Assembly (NCBI GenBank): GCA_036867785.1
Contig: CP145409.1
Coordinates: forward strand, 310,001 to 374,000
Source: Plasmodiophora brassicae
Taxonomy: Eukaryota > Endomyxa: Phytomyxea > Phytomyxea > Plasmodiophorida
Direction: 5' to 3'
DNA: 64,000 bases
Position 1 is the stretch's first letter. Each line of letters starts with the position of its first letter. The position numbers were made by a program, and so were the translations under genes. Shown here in pieces: positions 12,648-26,105 of this stretch. The notes beneath the pieces were generated by a model. That model saw only the letters and a program-made list of their open reading frames with translations, was not told where the DNA came from and made no database searches.

Positions 12648-12793
12648 GTCGCTCCTGCGTCTCGACTATCGATGAACTGTCTGTAGCATATCGTCCGCAT
12701 CGTGGAACGTCTCAGCGTCGTAGCATTGGGTGCAGTCAGTCAGACGGGCGCGCTCGGGCGGTGGCGATCGTCGTGCGTGCTGGGGGAGCTCCA

Positions 12794-15730
12794 ATGCTGC
12801 TGCTGCTGCCCGATGACTCCGAACTAAACAGCCTGCTCATGGCCGTCACTGTCGATGTGACCGTTTTCGTCGCCTGCCTCGTCGTTTACGTCGTGCGGAC
12901 GCGTCATGTCGCCGACGGGCCCGAAACCCAGTCCCTGATCGGCGTGTCGCCCAAGTTCTCGACGACGTCATCGACGACGACGGCGACGTCGGCCAGGTTC
13001 TATCCGTTCCCGGTCGCGACGATCCTCCGCCAGTTTCCTGACCCGCGGTGTGTGTTTGGGGGGACGAATCGGAATCAGTTGGCGTCCAGCACGCTCAATG
13101 ACGACCAACAGGCCGTATTTCTTCACGAGTAAGTTCTCGTGGGTCGTGATCCGCTTCCTGCAGCTATGCCTGGCGGTGCTCGCCGTGATGACGACGATCG
13201 GCATGACGATCCTGGTGCCCGTCTACCTGTCCGGCGGCAACATCGACAAGTGGGAGGCGATGTCAGCACTTGGACGGGCATCGATCGCAAACGTCAACGG
13301 TTGGTCGGATGCTTCCAGTTCGCCCACAACGTGACATGACAGGTGTGCCATTCAGAGACGGGCCTGATGGTATCGGCGTTTGGCGTGGCTCTCGTCTTCA
13401 TCGTTCTCGTCTGCAGCGTCGCGTCCGGGTTCCTGGACGAGTCGGAGAGATTGCAGAAGGATACTACCGCCCCCGATTCGGTTCAGGCAGTCACGACCGA
13501 CAGGGACGTTCCTGCGATGCCTAGAACCATACACATTAGCGGTACGGCGAATGGAAACGATTGTGCAATCCGGGCTCTCAATGGGACCCTGACGATGCAG
13601 AGATCCCCCGGGTCGGATTCACCGAAAGCCAACTGAGGGAGTACTTAGAGGCCCGATTCCCGGGGCGACAGATCGACCAGGTCCACGTCGTGCCCGACTT
13701 ATCCGAGGCCGCCCTCCTGGCCGAACAATTGGACCAGCTGACGCAAGCGTTGGAGCGCGCGCGCATCTGCCGATCACAGGTACTGTCGCCGTATAATTGT
13801 GTATGATCTGCTTTCCCGCTCAGCCCCTCTCTCACGTAGAGGAACCCAACCTCGGTTGCACGCGCTGCCCAGCTGGAGAATGAGCACCGGCAGCTGACCC
13901 GACAGGTCGCCCTCGCGGTTAGCACTGCCCTCACCAGGCATTCCGTCAATTCTGGCCACGCTTTCGTAGCGTTTCGTACGCGACAACAAGCTCGTGCCGC
14001 TCTAGCGTACCTTCGCGTATGATCGGACCTGGTCAGGTGCATTTAACATCGTGGGGGCTGACCATGCCGACGTTAGGGTCCGGCGAGAAAGGATCCACAT
14101 GGGCAGGCCGTCGGCTTGCCTGGGTGGGTTGTTATGCCCGCCCCTCCTTGCGAGGATATCATCTGGGACAACGTCGCCGTTAGCGCCTCGGTGCGCTGGT
14201 TCCGGTGTTGGATTGGCAACGCGTTCCTTGCCATCATGATGGTCATCATCATCACCCCATCGACCGTCCTGACGTCAGGCGCTCCGTTTGCATTGCGATG
14301 ATCGCCAGTTGCGCTAACTGCCTCTTAGGCCGCTCACCTATATCCTCACTGGAGTGGATTCCGTTCGAGGTTCCTCGTTGGCAGATTCGACGGGCGCGTC
14401 CCTCGTCGGCAGTGCGATGCCCGCTCTGGCGTTATTCTTGGTGAACACAATCATTCTTCCTTGGTATGTTGACACCTAACCGCTACGTGATCCTGTAACG
14501 TTCGACTGTAGGCTGATCCAGCTAATGGCCGATTTTCAACGAGAGTTCCTAGTTACTGAAAGGTTACGCGCAGCGTCACGCTTCAGAATGTCGACAATGA
14601 CCTGTTTCGCCCAGGGAGCGTTCAATTATGTCGAAGCACACACTGTTTCTATTCTTCAACGCCCTGCTGCTGCCGACCTTCTCCTTGAACTCCCTGGCGT
14701 CGTTCATCAATTCTGAGTACGTCCAGGATCTGGTATTTCACCACGTGAACCGGTGCCGTTCTCGCCCCATCTCTTAGACTTCCGCATAGTCGTTCTGGCA
14801 GCAGCAGCTCGGCCTGCTCATCATGTCATCCGGCGGGCAATTCTTCATGATCTACCTCGTGCACGCAGCGCTTCTCGGTCCAGCAGCCGAACTGTTGGAC
14901 GTTAGCGGCATGTTCTGGCGAGCGTACTACAGATATACAGGTGGGTTCCGTCTGCCACGTCATCCGCAAGACGTCATTGACCTAACGCGGCGTCAGCGGT
15001 CACGCGTGCCGAACTGGACCGTTCGAAACAGGTTATCCAGATTCGCCATGCCTGGTGCCAAAGTCGTCCTGATGGGAATCGTACAGCAAACGCGAATCGA
15101 TTGCGGCTACAGCCTTGCCTATCATCTGACCATGTTCGGCTTGGCGCTAACGTACAGGTAGGGAGATGCCCGTCATGTCGGCGTTCAACTCGGTACTGAT
15201 TCCAGCATCAGCGTGACTGTGCCGCTACTGCTCCCTTTCGCTTTGATGTACTTCGTGATCAACGTAGCCGTCATGCGACACCTTATTGATCGCAGGCTGC
15301 GAACAGTCGATGGGTACTGTTGCGTCGTTCACATTGTGAAACGCTCAGTGCTCCTGATGACCGTGTGCAGTGACGCCTTGAACAACATTGTCCCGTCGCT
15401 CGTCCTGTATATGTACTCGTACGTCGTCATCTTTGAACTCGTGATCGCGTCCATCATGGGCATCCAGAAGGCATTCCCGCTGCGGGTATCCGAAACGTGG
15501 TCCCGTACTCGTCACTGTTGGTCATTGTGCTGCCTACGTAGGTGTGTGCCGTTGTCATGGTTGTCGGCGCTATCGTGACGATCCTGACGTACGGCGTGAG
15601 CCAATGGGCGGCCGCTACGAAGCCCAGTCTGCACGCTGTCACCAGTTCAGGCCATGAGCAAGGTTTCGCCAGCGCCTACATGCACCCTTTGCTGCAGTGG
15701 GAACGAAACCACCACGACTGCGATCTCTGA
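12794..15730 (+). CDS. TMEM63/CSC1/OSCA-like mechanosensitive cation channel
   Basis: A multi-exon gene (ten or more short exons) for a CSC1/OSCA/TMEM63 family channel, which opens to membrane stretch or osmotic change. The first exon starts MLLLLPDDSELNSLL and carries the first helix. Later pieces give the RSN1-type helices (RFLQLCLAVLAVMTTIGM), the cytosolic domain (QIDQVHVVPDLSEAALL; SGHAFVAFRTRQQARAALAY), the family landmark PAPPCEDIIWDNV before the pore helices, then FFMIYLVHAALLGPA and VPLLLPFALMYFVIN. The last exon ends near 15730 after another helix. Identity rests on the order of these landmarks; several exon joins, especially 12945-13060 and 14290-14640, were not settled. It is probably in the plasma membrane or a contractile-vacuole-type membrane, by inference. 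Confidence 0.7.
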
Positions 15731-15857
15731 TGCTCGCCTGGCAACGATGTTTCTAATAATTCTTGATCGTGGGGGAATGAAAGTGTACATTATGATCTCG
15801 TGTAGAGAGTTCCGTCGACAGTCGAACGTGGGGCCCCACTGCTAGCCGTACTGTGAA

Positions 15858-17445
<1,588 letters not shown>

Positions 17446-17772
17446 CGCGGAGCGCCCCCCCGCCGTGACCAACGCCGCGACGATTCGGGCAGCCAATGTT
17501 GACGCGACGCGAGGCCTCCCGCAAGCTGACTCACGGCACGAGGCACAAATATAGCACGCGCATGAGGCGCAAAAATAGAAGGCGTCCCGTTGCTGGATAT
17601 GTTCTTCTTTAGCGGGATGCAGTTCTGACGTGATATCCGATGCGAATCGCTGCCCGAAGCGTGCGCTGCTGGGTTGTTCGGCGCGTTACTGCTTTCAGTC
17701 CAAATTGCTGAAGTACACACCAGACGATACGGTCCCGTGTATCCATCACATAGAGGCGCGAGGGGACAAGGA

Positions 17773-19771
17773 TCACAAGCTCCATCGCGCCAGCGTCGCA
17801 TGCACGCCATTCCAAATGCACGTGTTGTTGAACGGGACGTATTGCTGGGTGAGCACCTTCAGGGCTTCCTGGGCGGCTAATCCGCCCATGAAGGCGGACG
17901 TGTTGTGCATGGCTGAGGAGCCGAAGCGCGTCAGCTCCTCGAGCGTGTCCACATTGATGCGATCTGCAGGCACGCCGATGCTCTTGAAAATGTCACGCGC
18001 GATCGATTCAGTTTCCTTGACGTCACCGCCTATGTCGTTCGCGTCCCCAGGGTAACGCCCGTGGCGACTGAGGAATACATCGGCACACTTGATTGCAATG
18101 TACCAGTGGATGTCGTTCGGGGGCAAAGCCGGCGGGTCTTCACCTTCCATCTCATCCGACGCCATTGACGACGACACGTCATCTCGAGCTTGCTGTTCTT
18201 CGTCCAACGCTTCGCAAACGACTGCGCGTGCAACATCGTCAATAGCAGGTCCTAGGTCGCAACCAAGAGACCGCATTCGGCAAACGTCAAGCGTTCGGCA
18301 GTTGCGTACGAACAACTCGACCAGCGCATCCGGAATGGTATCATGGCTCATCTTTAGCGAATCGAGACGATCATGTACGTGCCGCAGTACCGCATCACGA
18401 TCACGCTCGGCCTTGCCTTGGTACAGCGCTTTTAGGGCAACGTACGTTTGTGTATCAGCAGTCATGTCAGGAAGGGATGGTGATACGGGTAAGAACCCGC
18501 GCCCTTCACCCGATACGAACCGATTCAGCGCGTTGACCAGTATCCAGAACGGTTCGGTTTGAGGTGACAAGTTGGAATCGTCGGCACGAGGGTCACGAAG
18601 CACACCAGTAACGCGACTGTCAATGCGGAGAGATGGGTCACGTGTCGCGTAATGGTAGTATCGGAGAGCCTCTTCGAAATTCGCAGAGTTCAGACGATCG
18701 TGGGAACTGATTAAGGCCTTGAACTGGGCAATTTCAGAGGCCGACCGGGGAAGCGTTCCATGGGATTGTACCCACTGCCGCCCCAGTTGATACAGGATGG
18801 CAGGGAAAGGAATGTGCGACAGAGCATGCGGGTCAGACGTTGTCAAATCGAATCCAGACAGGAAGCTGGCAAGCTCGGGAAAGGTTCCGGAGCCGATCTG
18901 GTCTTGGTGAATGAATAAGTCTGTCCGATCGGATTCACTGTGCGACTCCATGATGGCGTGCTCCTCAATCGCTACGACATCCGAATGTGAGTACTTTGCA
19001 GTCATCAGAGGCGGGCCTCGGGACCGCTTACCGATTCGTAGGTATCCAATCAGGCCAAAGCCGCGAACGAACATTAAGGGGATTTTCATGGGAAACATGA
19101 CGTCGCAGAGCCTGGCAGCGGCAGCAAGAGGCAACTGACTGGCAAGTACTAGTAAGTATGATTAGCATCTCCTTCGACGGAGCACCCGATAGAAATGTAC
19201 CAAGTTTTGCTTGCTTCAGGCATTGGCGTTCGGGACCGACAGGATTTCCCGCACATGCATTTATCCAGGCAACTGGATCGCGGACAACGGCTTGTATATT
19301 TCGGTCCGGATTCAATTCAGAGAGCAGGAACGCGGTTGCTTCTGCACGCGGGTGCCCGATTTGCGCGGGCTCGACGAAGAAGTTATTGCCAGAGTCGCCT
19401 TCAGACGTTGTCGCGCCATCCACAATTGTGAATCCTGTCATCACGTGTTAATACGTCCGCGAGGATGGCCTGCCTTGTCATACCGCCAACGTTGGCGATG
19501 ATCAGGTTTTTCACGAACTCGGACGCGATTGGCCCTGTTTAACACTGTTAGCATACCCCTTGTCAATCGCGACACGCAATCACGTCCATGCGCGCCGTAC
19601 CGGATCCCAGAACGAGAACGTGCGCCGACTCCAGCGCCGCCTGGCCATGATATCCCCACAGCCTACACGAACACCACACACTCAGCGTCCAGATGAATAA
19701 GCGACGACGACGACGCCGGGTTTGAACCTAATCTGCCGGTCGAACTTGTGTTCGTGGTGCGTATGCTCCAT
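17773..19771 (-). CDS. NAE1: NAE1 (APPBP1/ULA1), NEDD8-activating enzyme E1 regulatory subunit
   Basis: The regulatory half of the heterodimer that activates NEDD8 for cullin neddylation. The start MEHTHHEHKFDRQIRL at 19771 splices to RLWGYHGQAALESAHV, the classic E1 opening. Further short exons give EFVKNLIIANVGG and GFTIVDGATT with DSGNNFF. A long 3' exon covers the helical domain and the C-terminal TLEELTRFGSSAMHNTSAFMGG region with AAQEALKV. Like human NAE1 it lacks a catalytic cysteine domain of its own and would need a UBA3 partner, which is not in this window. Exon joins follow GT-AG rules and introns are 48-65 nt. Assignment is firm because conservation is colinear along the whole length. 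Confidence 0.88.
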
Positions 19772-20035
19772 CTCGGTTGCGATAACGCGATTGCTGCGGC
19801 AGCGACTCAAATAGGTGCGCGGTTCGCGGGCCCGGATGCATTACTCGAGTAACACTTCTAGTTTAGAGTTTAGTATAGCATGAAGCACCCTGTGATCATT
19901 GCAAATGGAACCGGTTACTGAAGTGACACCGGGCCTCCGTTTAATTCGGGTTGATGTGCTGCAAGGCGAAGATATTTCGCGATCGTCAGGTGATATCTGT
20001 ACTGGTCGACCAGAGGGCGGGTGGCAAGTCGCACG

Positions 20036-20734
20036 ATGTTCACGGCGTCGCATTCGACGGTAGAATTCCGAGGTCGCCGTCACTACCAGGTCCAGGACGA
20101 GATCCATCGATGGAACTACCTAATGCATCATGACAACTCGTCGTCGATATCTGAGGTTCGTCGCGCAACATGCCGAATTCACTTCGAGAACGTGACTGTA
20201 CGGGTTAGTTTGCCCCGCCCAAGGGCCTCCGGGAGACGAAGTTCCTCAAAGGATTCAACCGACGCTCGGTTGATCAGATCTGGCCCAACAAGAAGATGGA
20301 CGCGTGCAAGGTCGAGCAGGTACGAAACGGTCGGCGTTTGGGAGCGCCGTCGTTTGCCTGACAAATGTTGGCTTCAGGAGAGGCTCAAGAAGTTAGAGCG
20401 GGTTGAAGAGCGACGTAAAGTGCTTCAGGAGATGAACAAACGAAAAGGCAATCCTATAACGGACCTCCCCCGGCCCCGCCCCGAAGGCAAAAAGATGTTC
20501 CCATCGACGCCGACGCCCGAGCAGGTTCAGGAGACGCTCAACAGGAATCGCACATCCATCTACCGGTTCGCCATCAGCGACCGCAAGAAGAAGCTTCACG
20601 AGAACCGAAACGTGAAGCAGTCCGCGTCCGTGATCGGGTTCGGCAGGAGAGACATCCCGTCACGTGGCGTTCTGGACAACTTTACCGGACACGGCTACGC
20701 GAAACGTGCCACCAACCCATCAATACACCCATGA
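20036..20734 (+). CDS. Hypothetical Lys/Arg-rich protein
   Basis: The clear part is two exons, about 20220-20319 (GLRETKFLKGFNRRSVDQIW) and 20378-20734, joined over a 58-nt intron with a TGAC box. The second exon starts with a charged helix (ERLKKLERVEERRKVLQEM), then a Pro-rich linker and a basic tail with IGFGRRDIPSRG. The 5' end is unsettled: an ATG at 20036 opens a plausible short exon, but the joins between 20090 and 20220 were not resolved. Size and charge would suit a mitochondrial ribosomal or RNA-associated protein, but I see no family signature. It ends 14 bp from the convergent G-patch gene. Confidence 0.5.
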   Translation: MFTASHSTVEFRGRRHYQVQDEIHRWNYLMHHDNSSSISEVRRATCRIHFENVTVRVSLPRPRASGRRSSSKDSTDARLIRSGPTRRWTRARSSRYETVGVWERRRLPDKCWLQERLKKLERVEERRKVLQEMNKRKGNPITDLPRPRPEGKKMFPSTPTPEQVQETLNRNRTSIYRFAISDRKKKLHENRNVKQSASVIGFGRRDIPSRGVLDNFTGHGYAKRATNPSIHP

Positions 20735-20747
20735 CCGCCGTTGGCAG

Positions 20748-21467
20748 TTAGAACTTGAACGATTTCATGGATGCTGACTTGTGGCGTTTCCTCGCTGAAG
20801 ATAGACTGGCTTGTCGTTCGGTGACGCGAGCAAGGTTCGCTTCAGCAGCTTGTAGCCTGCTTTGGTAATGTGATGCCATGTTACCGTTGCCTTGGCCGGC
20901 GCTCCGTTTCATAGCCGAACGTACTCGTTCACATTCATCTCTGGCCGCCTCCGCGCGCCCACTCATAGCAAGCAGGCTCGTAGTACATTCTTGTTCCGAT
21001 AACGTCGTCACGCCTTTCGGCGCGTCACTGGCAGTCCTCCGCCGGTTTACGCTGACATTGATAAAGTCGAATACATCAGGAGGTGCTTCGACAGGCGGTT
21101 CGACTTTTGATGGTCGTTGTTTCCTAGGCGCAGTCGAAGGCTGGTAGGCGATCCCGGCGCCAGGCGGCCGCACGTTAATCGGAACCGGGTTAATACGCCC
21201 TTGCCTGCGCTTCCCGAGCCCGGTGCCGAACCGATACCCACTCTTCATCATCAACGCTAACCCAATCCCATTCGTGTTCTGCACCCACGTGCAGAACTCA
21301 TGGTCCGTACTCTGGCAACGTTCGTCGGTCGCCTCCTCCTCCTCGTCTTTCTCGTCCAACCCATACATGGATATAAGACGCTGCTTGCGAACCTCGATGT
21401 CGTCTGTCGCGGCGACGTCGCCCGAGCAGTCGTCGCTGTTCGTCCCTCGCCGACCATCACTGTCCAT
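20748..21467 (-). CDS. G-patch domain protein
   Basis: An intronless 239-residue protein. Residues 60-105 form a G-patch (GIGLALMMKSGYRFGTGLGK, then RRQGRINPVPINVRPPGAGI), a glycine-rich motif that recruits and activates DEAH-box RNA helicases in splicing and ribosome assembly. The surrounding sequence is most like ZGPAT or GPATCH11-type proteins, but no zinc finger is visible. The N terminus is acidic. The C terminus is a basic coiled-coil ending in a Lys/Arg-rich tail that may be a nuclear signal. It is convergent with the Lys-rich gene and divergent from the HNK-motif gene. Confidence 0.75.
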   Translation of the reverse strand: MDSDGRRGTNSDDCSGDVAATDDIEVRKQRLISMYGLDEKDEEEEATDERCQSTDHEFCTWVQNTNGIGLALMMKSGYRFGTGLGKRRQGRINPVPINVRPPGAGIAYQPSTAPRKQRPSKVEPPVEAPPDVFDFINVSVNRRRTASDAPKGVTTLSEQECTTSLLAMSGRAEAARDECERVRSAMKRSAGQGNGNMASHYQSRLQAAEANLARVTERQASLSSARKRHKSASMKSFKF

Positions 21468-21904
21468 GAACTCCGCGGGCGACGGCCTTCCAGATGCAAT
21501 CCGGTGCCACTTTGGCTACTTGGTACACTTTTTATTCGAAAAGAGATAAGCATGTCGTGTACCCTATCGGACAGTTTCCGACACGCTCATGTGCCACTGG
21601 ACATGATCTCGGTTCGGGCGGATCTTGCAAGGTCATGGCCGTGCGCGTACCAAGCCAGGACTGTGTGGATTCCGATGTGTGCGATACGGTCGCAGGTGCA
21701 GTGAGTCCCAGTGGGAGCAGTACCAGCACTGCTGCCGGTGGAACTGTGGAGGTCAACCACCAGGGCGGGTCGCTATTCAAACACGGCGCGCAGCGCATCG
21801 CGTCCGTCGTGTGTCGCTTCATTTTGGGAGGCTGCCGCCGGGTACAGGCGTTGCGCTGCTTCGTGCCCGTGCCTGTGGGCAGAGCCGAGGACAGCGCGCG
21901 AGCG

Positions 21905-22895
21905 ATGTTCCAGCCGGCGGCGGCGGCGGCGGCGGCGCTCGCTGCGATTGACGATGGTGAACCCGTCGTCCCCGACCTACACAGCGAACGCATCAACGAC
22001 GACGAGGCGTTCGTAATCGACCCGAAATTCGAGTCGGAACCTATCCGTTTAGTCGGCGGTTGGATGCTGACGCTGAGTCCGTGCAAGGTTTGAGGCACCG
22101 CAGTACGTCGATCTGATGGTCGAGATGCGTCGGATGTTCGTCGGTGACGATGACGCCGACAGCCAGCGTGACGATGCATGGTTCTCAGAGCGTCACGTTC
22201 ATCATGAGGCCGTTGTGAGCGCGGATCCAGCGGCCTCGGGCCGACCAGTGGTCGAGATCGCGAAACCTTCTGGGAAGGTCAGTGATGACAATAGCAGCAT
22301 CCAAGAACTACTGGACCAGCACAATAAGAAGATTCGCGAGAACCACAACGTTGCAGTTAGATCCCGACGAGATCTGGCTGGCGGCCGTCCAGCGGCAGCC
22401 GTCACCAGGAAACGATCGTCCGTCGTCTCCACCGACCCTGCCAAACTTCGCAAGCGCATTCGCGTTGAAGCGGTCGTCTGCGAGGCACCACGACCTCTCG
22501 CCAGAATGGACCCGCAGTCGAAGGCGTCCCCGACGAAGAAACGAAAGGCACGGCCAGCTGCAACTGGCAAGGAGAACGTCGTTGGTGATGCAGTCGTACC
22601 GAAGATGAAAAAGGGCAGAAACGTGGCGAATGGCAAGGAGGACGTGGACGACATCGCGGCGATGCTCGAGGCCCACAACAAGCAGTTTCGTCCGAAAACG
22701 AAGTACGTCCCGCGACAGCACTCGACCCGCGATATTCGGCAATGGGAACAAGCATCCGGCCGTCGTTGGTATTCGCTGACGCCTGCTGAACGCGAGGACG
22801 TCAATCGGCGAATTGCCGCTGAGAAGGCGGCGGCTACCGCTCAAACCAGTGATCGCCAACGACGGGAGATGCTCACATTGCGAACCTCACGATAA
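21905..22895 (+). CDS. Unknown protein with duplicated HNK motif
   Basis: Two exons, 21905-22051 and 22104-22895, joined over a 52-nt phase-0 intron with a CTGAC box; about 312 residues. Two related segments stand out: LLDQHNKKIRENHNVAVRSR, and near the C terminus MLEAHNKQFRPKTKYVPRQH followed by STRDIRQWEQASGRRWY and TPAEREDVNRR. Between them is a basic, nuclear-type linker (SPTKKRKARPA; PKMKKGRN). The repeat suggests two copies of a short binding module; I vaguely recall similar sequences in cytoskeletal or centrosomal proteins but cannot name the family. The ATG at 21905 follows a polyalanine-containing open frame that extends upstream to 21494, so an earlier start is possible. Confidence 0.6.
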
Positions 22896-22998
22896 TAGCG
22901 ATTCGACCGCTCATTTCAAAATTATCAACGCAAGAATTCATATGAATATGTCAATACGAGGCCCAGTGCCGTCTGCGTTCTCAGGTTGACAGCGGCTA

Positions 22999-25739
22999 TC
23001 ACTTGCCGTTTCGCCTTGGTGCAGGCCCCCCATTGACGATGGACTTTCGTGCTGGTCGTGGCGCCCTCGAGTACAACGCTTTCAACGCGTCCCGTTTCTC
23101 CTCAATAAGGACGATATCTTTCGCCAACGTCTGCGAATACGCTTCCAGCTCGAGGATATCAGCCTCATTCTTGGCTTCGTCAAACACGATCGTTGCCATG
23201 AGCTTGTCGGCGTCTTGGCATGCAACGCGGTTAACATAGGCCTCCAGGGAATCACCGCTGGTCAGTTCCGGCCTCGAGTAAGGATTGTGGATCGGCCTCT
23301 CAAGGTCGCAGACAATCAGGCTCTCGATATCGTACACGCTGAACGACAGCTGGGTCAGCAGCGACTTCTCGACGACGTCGCGGACGATGGCCACGGCGTC
23401 GCGATCAACGTATCGTGCCAGAGGAAGTCGTTCCGTTGCTTTCGGCTCCGACAGCAGCATGGCCAGACGAGCTTGAGTGCCACAAATGCGACGTTCGAGG
23501 GGCGGTGGAGGTGCCTCTTCCCCATTGCCTGGCTCCTCGTAGACGGGCGACTGATAGTATGCCGTTTCATCGTACGGCGCCTCAACATGATCAGTGCATC
23601 GTGTCTGGTGCTCGAGTTCGCAGAACATCTGAGCCAGGTTACTACCGAGCTTCTAAAACACATGGGGCGCACTCAGTATGAATCCAGAGAACAACCGCGA
23701 CCCAGACTGACCATGTTCAGGAACGATGACTTCGCCCTGACCAGGTGCTTGGCAGCTTCAGCCGAACGTTCCCCATTTTCCGCCACAAACGACAGGTACG
23801 ACTCTGGCAGCACACGTTCAGTGCAAGAAGACGTAATCCGTTGTGCATCATGGGCCGACCGAGGATCTCGTCGATGAACCGGTGGTACTCGGGGTCGTAT
23901 TTGTCTTTCAGCGCACTGGCGACGATTACCCCGATGTGGTTGTACACATGCACGACCCTCGACGTCAGGAAGTCTACCGACGGGATCATGATCTCGCGCA
24001 GCGACCAGTTGACGACCTGGGCAATGGCGTGGTCCCACGATGGCTCCGTGGACGCCTTGATGAAATGCCCGAGGGCGTTCATCCACATGCTGTCGTCGAC
24101 GGGCGGCAGTTCCGCCATGCTGATGATGGCACGGTTTACGTTGAACAGGCGACGAATCTGGGAGACACCAAGCAGTTTGGCGGGAAGTTCCCTCTGCCAG
24201 CCCGACATGGACGCGTTGATCGTCATCATGTCGGACTGAGACATTTCGCGACCCCAGACAAAGACCTTGCCGCCGCTGGACCTGTACCGTGAGTCCTCGT
24301 CCTCGAACGAGACGCCCGACGACAGCGACCCAAGCTTGTCGACGCTCCAGATCGTCGAGTCCTGCTGTGTGACCAGCTTGATCAGGTTCAGGAAATCGGC
24401 CGCCAGCGACGACACCCGCAAACGGATCGACGTCGGGTTCAGGCTTTCCTTGATAGCACGAAGGCCGTCGATCCGGGCAGCCGTCTCCCGTTGCTTCTGC
24501 ATCAGCGCCAGCTGGACGTTCGGGAACTGGGCCGAATAGCTCTCGTACCACTTGCGCTTGATGGCCGACTTGGCGTGCGACAGACCCATGAACTGGCGCC
24601 AGTGTGCAACATCGAAGTCGGGCTGGCCGCTGGACTTCACTTCCGCCAGGCACTTCTCGATCATGTCGGCCTCCAGGCGCTCCAGGTTGCGAATCCGTTC
24701 GACGAGCTCGGAATGCTTCTTCTGCATGAGAGCGGCTCGGTCGACGATCGGCGGTGGGTTGCACGACACGAAGTATTTCGTCAACACGCGTTTGAGTTTC
24801 GGGTTCTCTGGGTCACAGCAATGCCCTTCGAGCTTCAGCGTCAGCGCGTCGCCGTTCTTGGGGAGATTGGCGTCGAAATGTGTCGCGACGAAGAGAGACG
24901 ATTCTTTCCAGCCAGGCCTGGCATGATCGCGGATGAACGAATACAGCATGCCTGTGGAAGTCAGGTTCAGTATCGGGAAGAATGAGTCGAGGACGGCCGG
25001 CGGTGACCCGTTGCGAGATCTTCAGATGCCTTTACAACCATGATGGGGATAACGTTCGGCATTTGCAGATAGCTTCGAACGATATCGCCGATGACGGTGC
25101 ATCGCGGGTCTATTGGCGAGACGATCCCGGGCAGGTCTACGAAGAACAGGTTCGGGCACAGGTCGCTCGTCACGTGCACTTCGAGTTCGTCCATGGAGAA
25201 CCCGGTGGCCGAATGCTCCTCGAGCTGCTGCATGACCTTACCGAGCGCGTCGGGCAACACCTGTAGGGCGCTGCATGAACAGGTGGACGTCGCTGTCACA
25301 GGGCCACACACGCGTACCTTGTAGTCGACGTTGATCGGGCGTGCGACGCTGACGTTCGGGTACAGGTGGGCCACTTCACGTGGCACCTTCACGATATCGC
25401 AGTGGGGCGTCCTCGCCTGGCTGTCAAACTGCAGGAAGAACTTGGTGGGGCACCGGGTGCCCGTATCCTCCTTGATCAGCGTCAACGGTATCCCGACGAA
25501 GAACTCGACCAGCGACGACTTGCTGTGAAACGCGATCATATCAGCACCCATGGTGGTGGGGAAGGAGCGGGCGCCGTTCCATACCCGTGCGACTGCACAC
25601 CGACGAGGCACAGCGTCGGGATCGCATCAGCCGATATCGAATGCGACCGCAGAATGCCGATGATATCCGAGAACAGGCGCCGCTCCTCGAGTTCAGCGGC
25701 CGTCGCCGCGAACGGCTGCTCCACCGCCGGTCCGACCAT
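22999..25739 (-). CDS. Dynamin-like GTPase, copy A
   Basis: A dynamin-superfamily GTPase, which would polymerise on membranes and use GTP to remodel or cut them. The start MVGPAVEQPFAATAAELEER is at 25739. The P-loop GVQSHGKSSL is built across a phase-2 intron. G3 is DLPG (LFFVDLPGIVSPIDPR) and G4 is probably THFD (SSLFVATHFDANLP) in place of the usual TKxD. Middle and stalk segments follow (IRRLFNVNRAI; REIMIPSVDFLTSR), and the C terminus has a GED-like helix (IVRDVVEKSLLTQL). No PH or Pro-rich domain is visible, so it is DRP/Mx-like rather than a classical dynamin. It is a full-length paralog of copy B at 30927-33631, with the same P-loop intron. It is divergent from the PPR gene, 366 bp away. 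Confidence 0.82.
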
Positions 25740-26105
25740 GTCGTCGTGTAGGGACGACAGCCGAAACGCAATCGGCGATTCAACCAAATGCCCTCAGCCT
25801 GCTTGCTTGCCGCCCATCCCAATCTGGGGTGTCCATTCTATAAACAGAATTTAGCACCCGGCCCGATTTAGGACCTGCTGCTCCGACCGCCTAACTACCT
25901 ATAGTCGCTCTGCCGTCGACGACATAACGAGGCTGTGGCTGCCTCCCCCCGAATGCACTACTGGCAGTACGTGCCCTTGTTGACACCTGCCTTGGGCGAA
26001 CGTGAAAAGGTATTCTGTATTATAAACGGAACCCGTAGGTAGATCGTGGTCGTGGGCGCCGCCAAATCAGGATGCGCCAGCGTTGTCGTTGCTGACAGCC
26101 CTGCC
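25740..26105. promoter_or_regulatory. Divergent intergenic region, dynamin A / PPR
   Basis: About 366 bp between two diverging starts, so it should hold both promoters. I see no clear TATA box or repeated motif. An open frame continues into it from the PPR side up to 26046 without an ATG. Confidence 0.4.
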
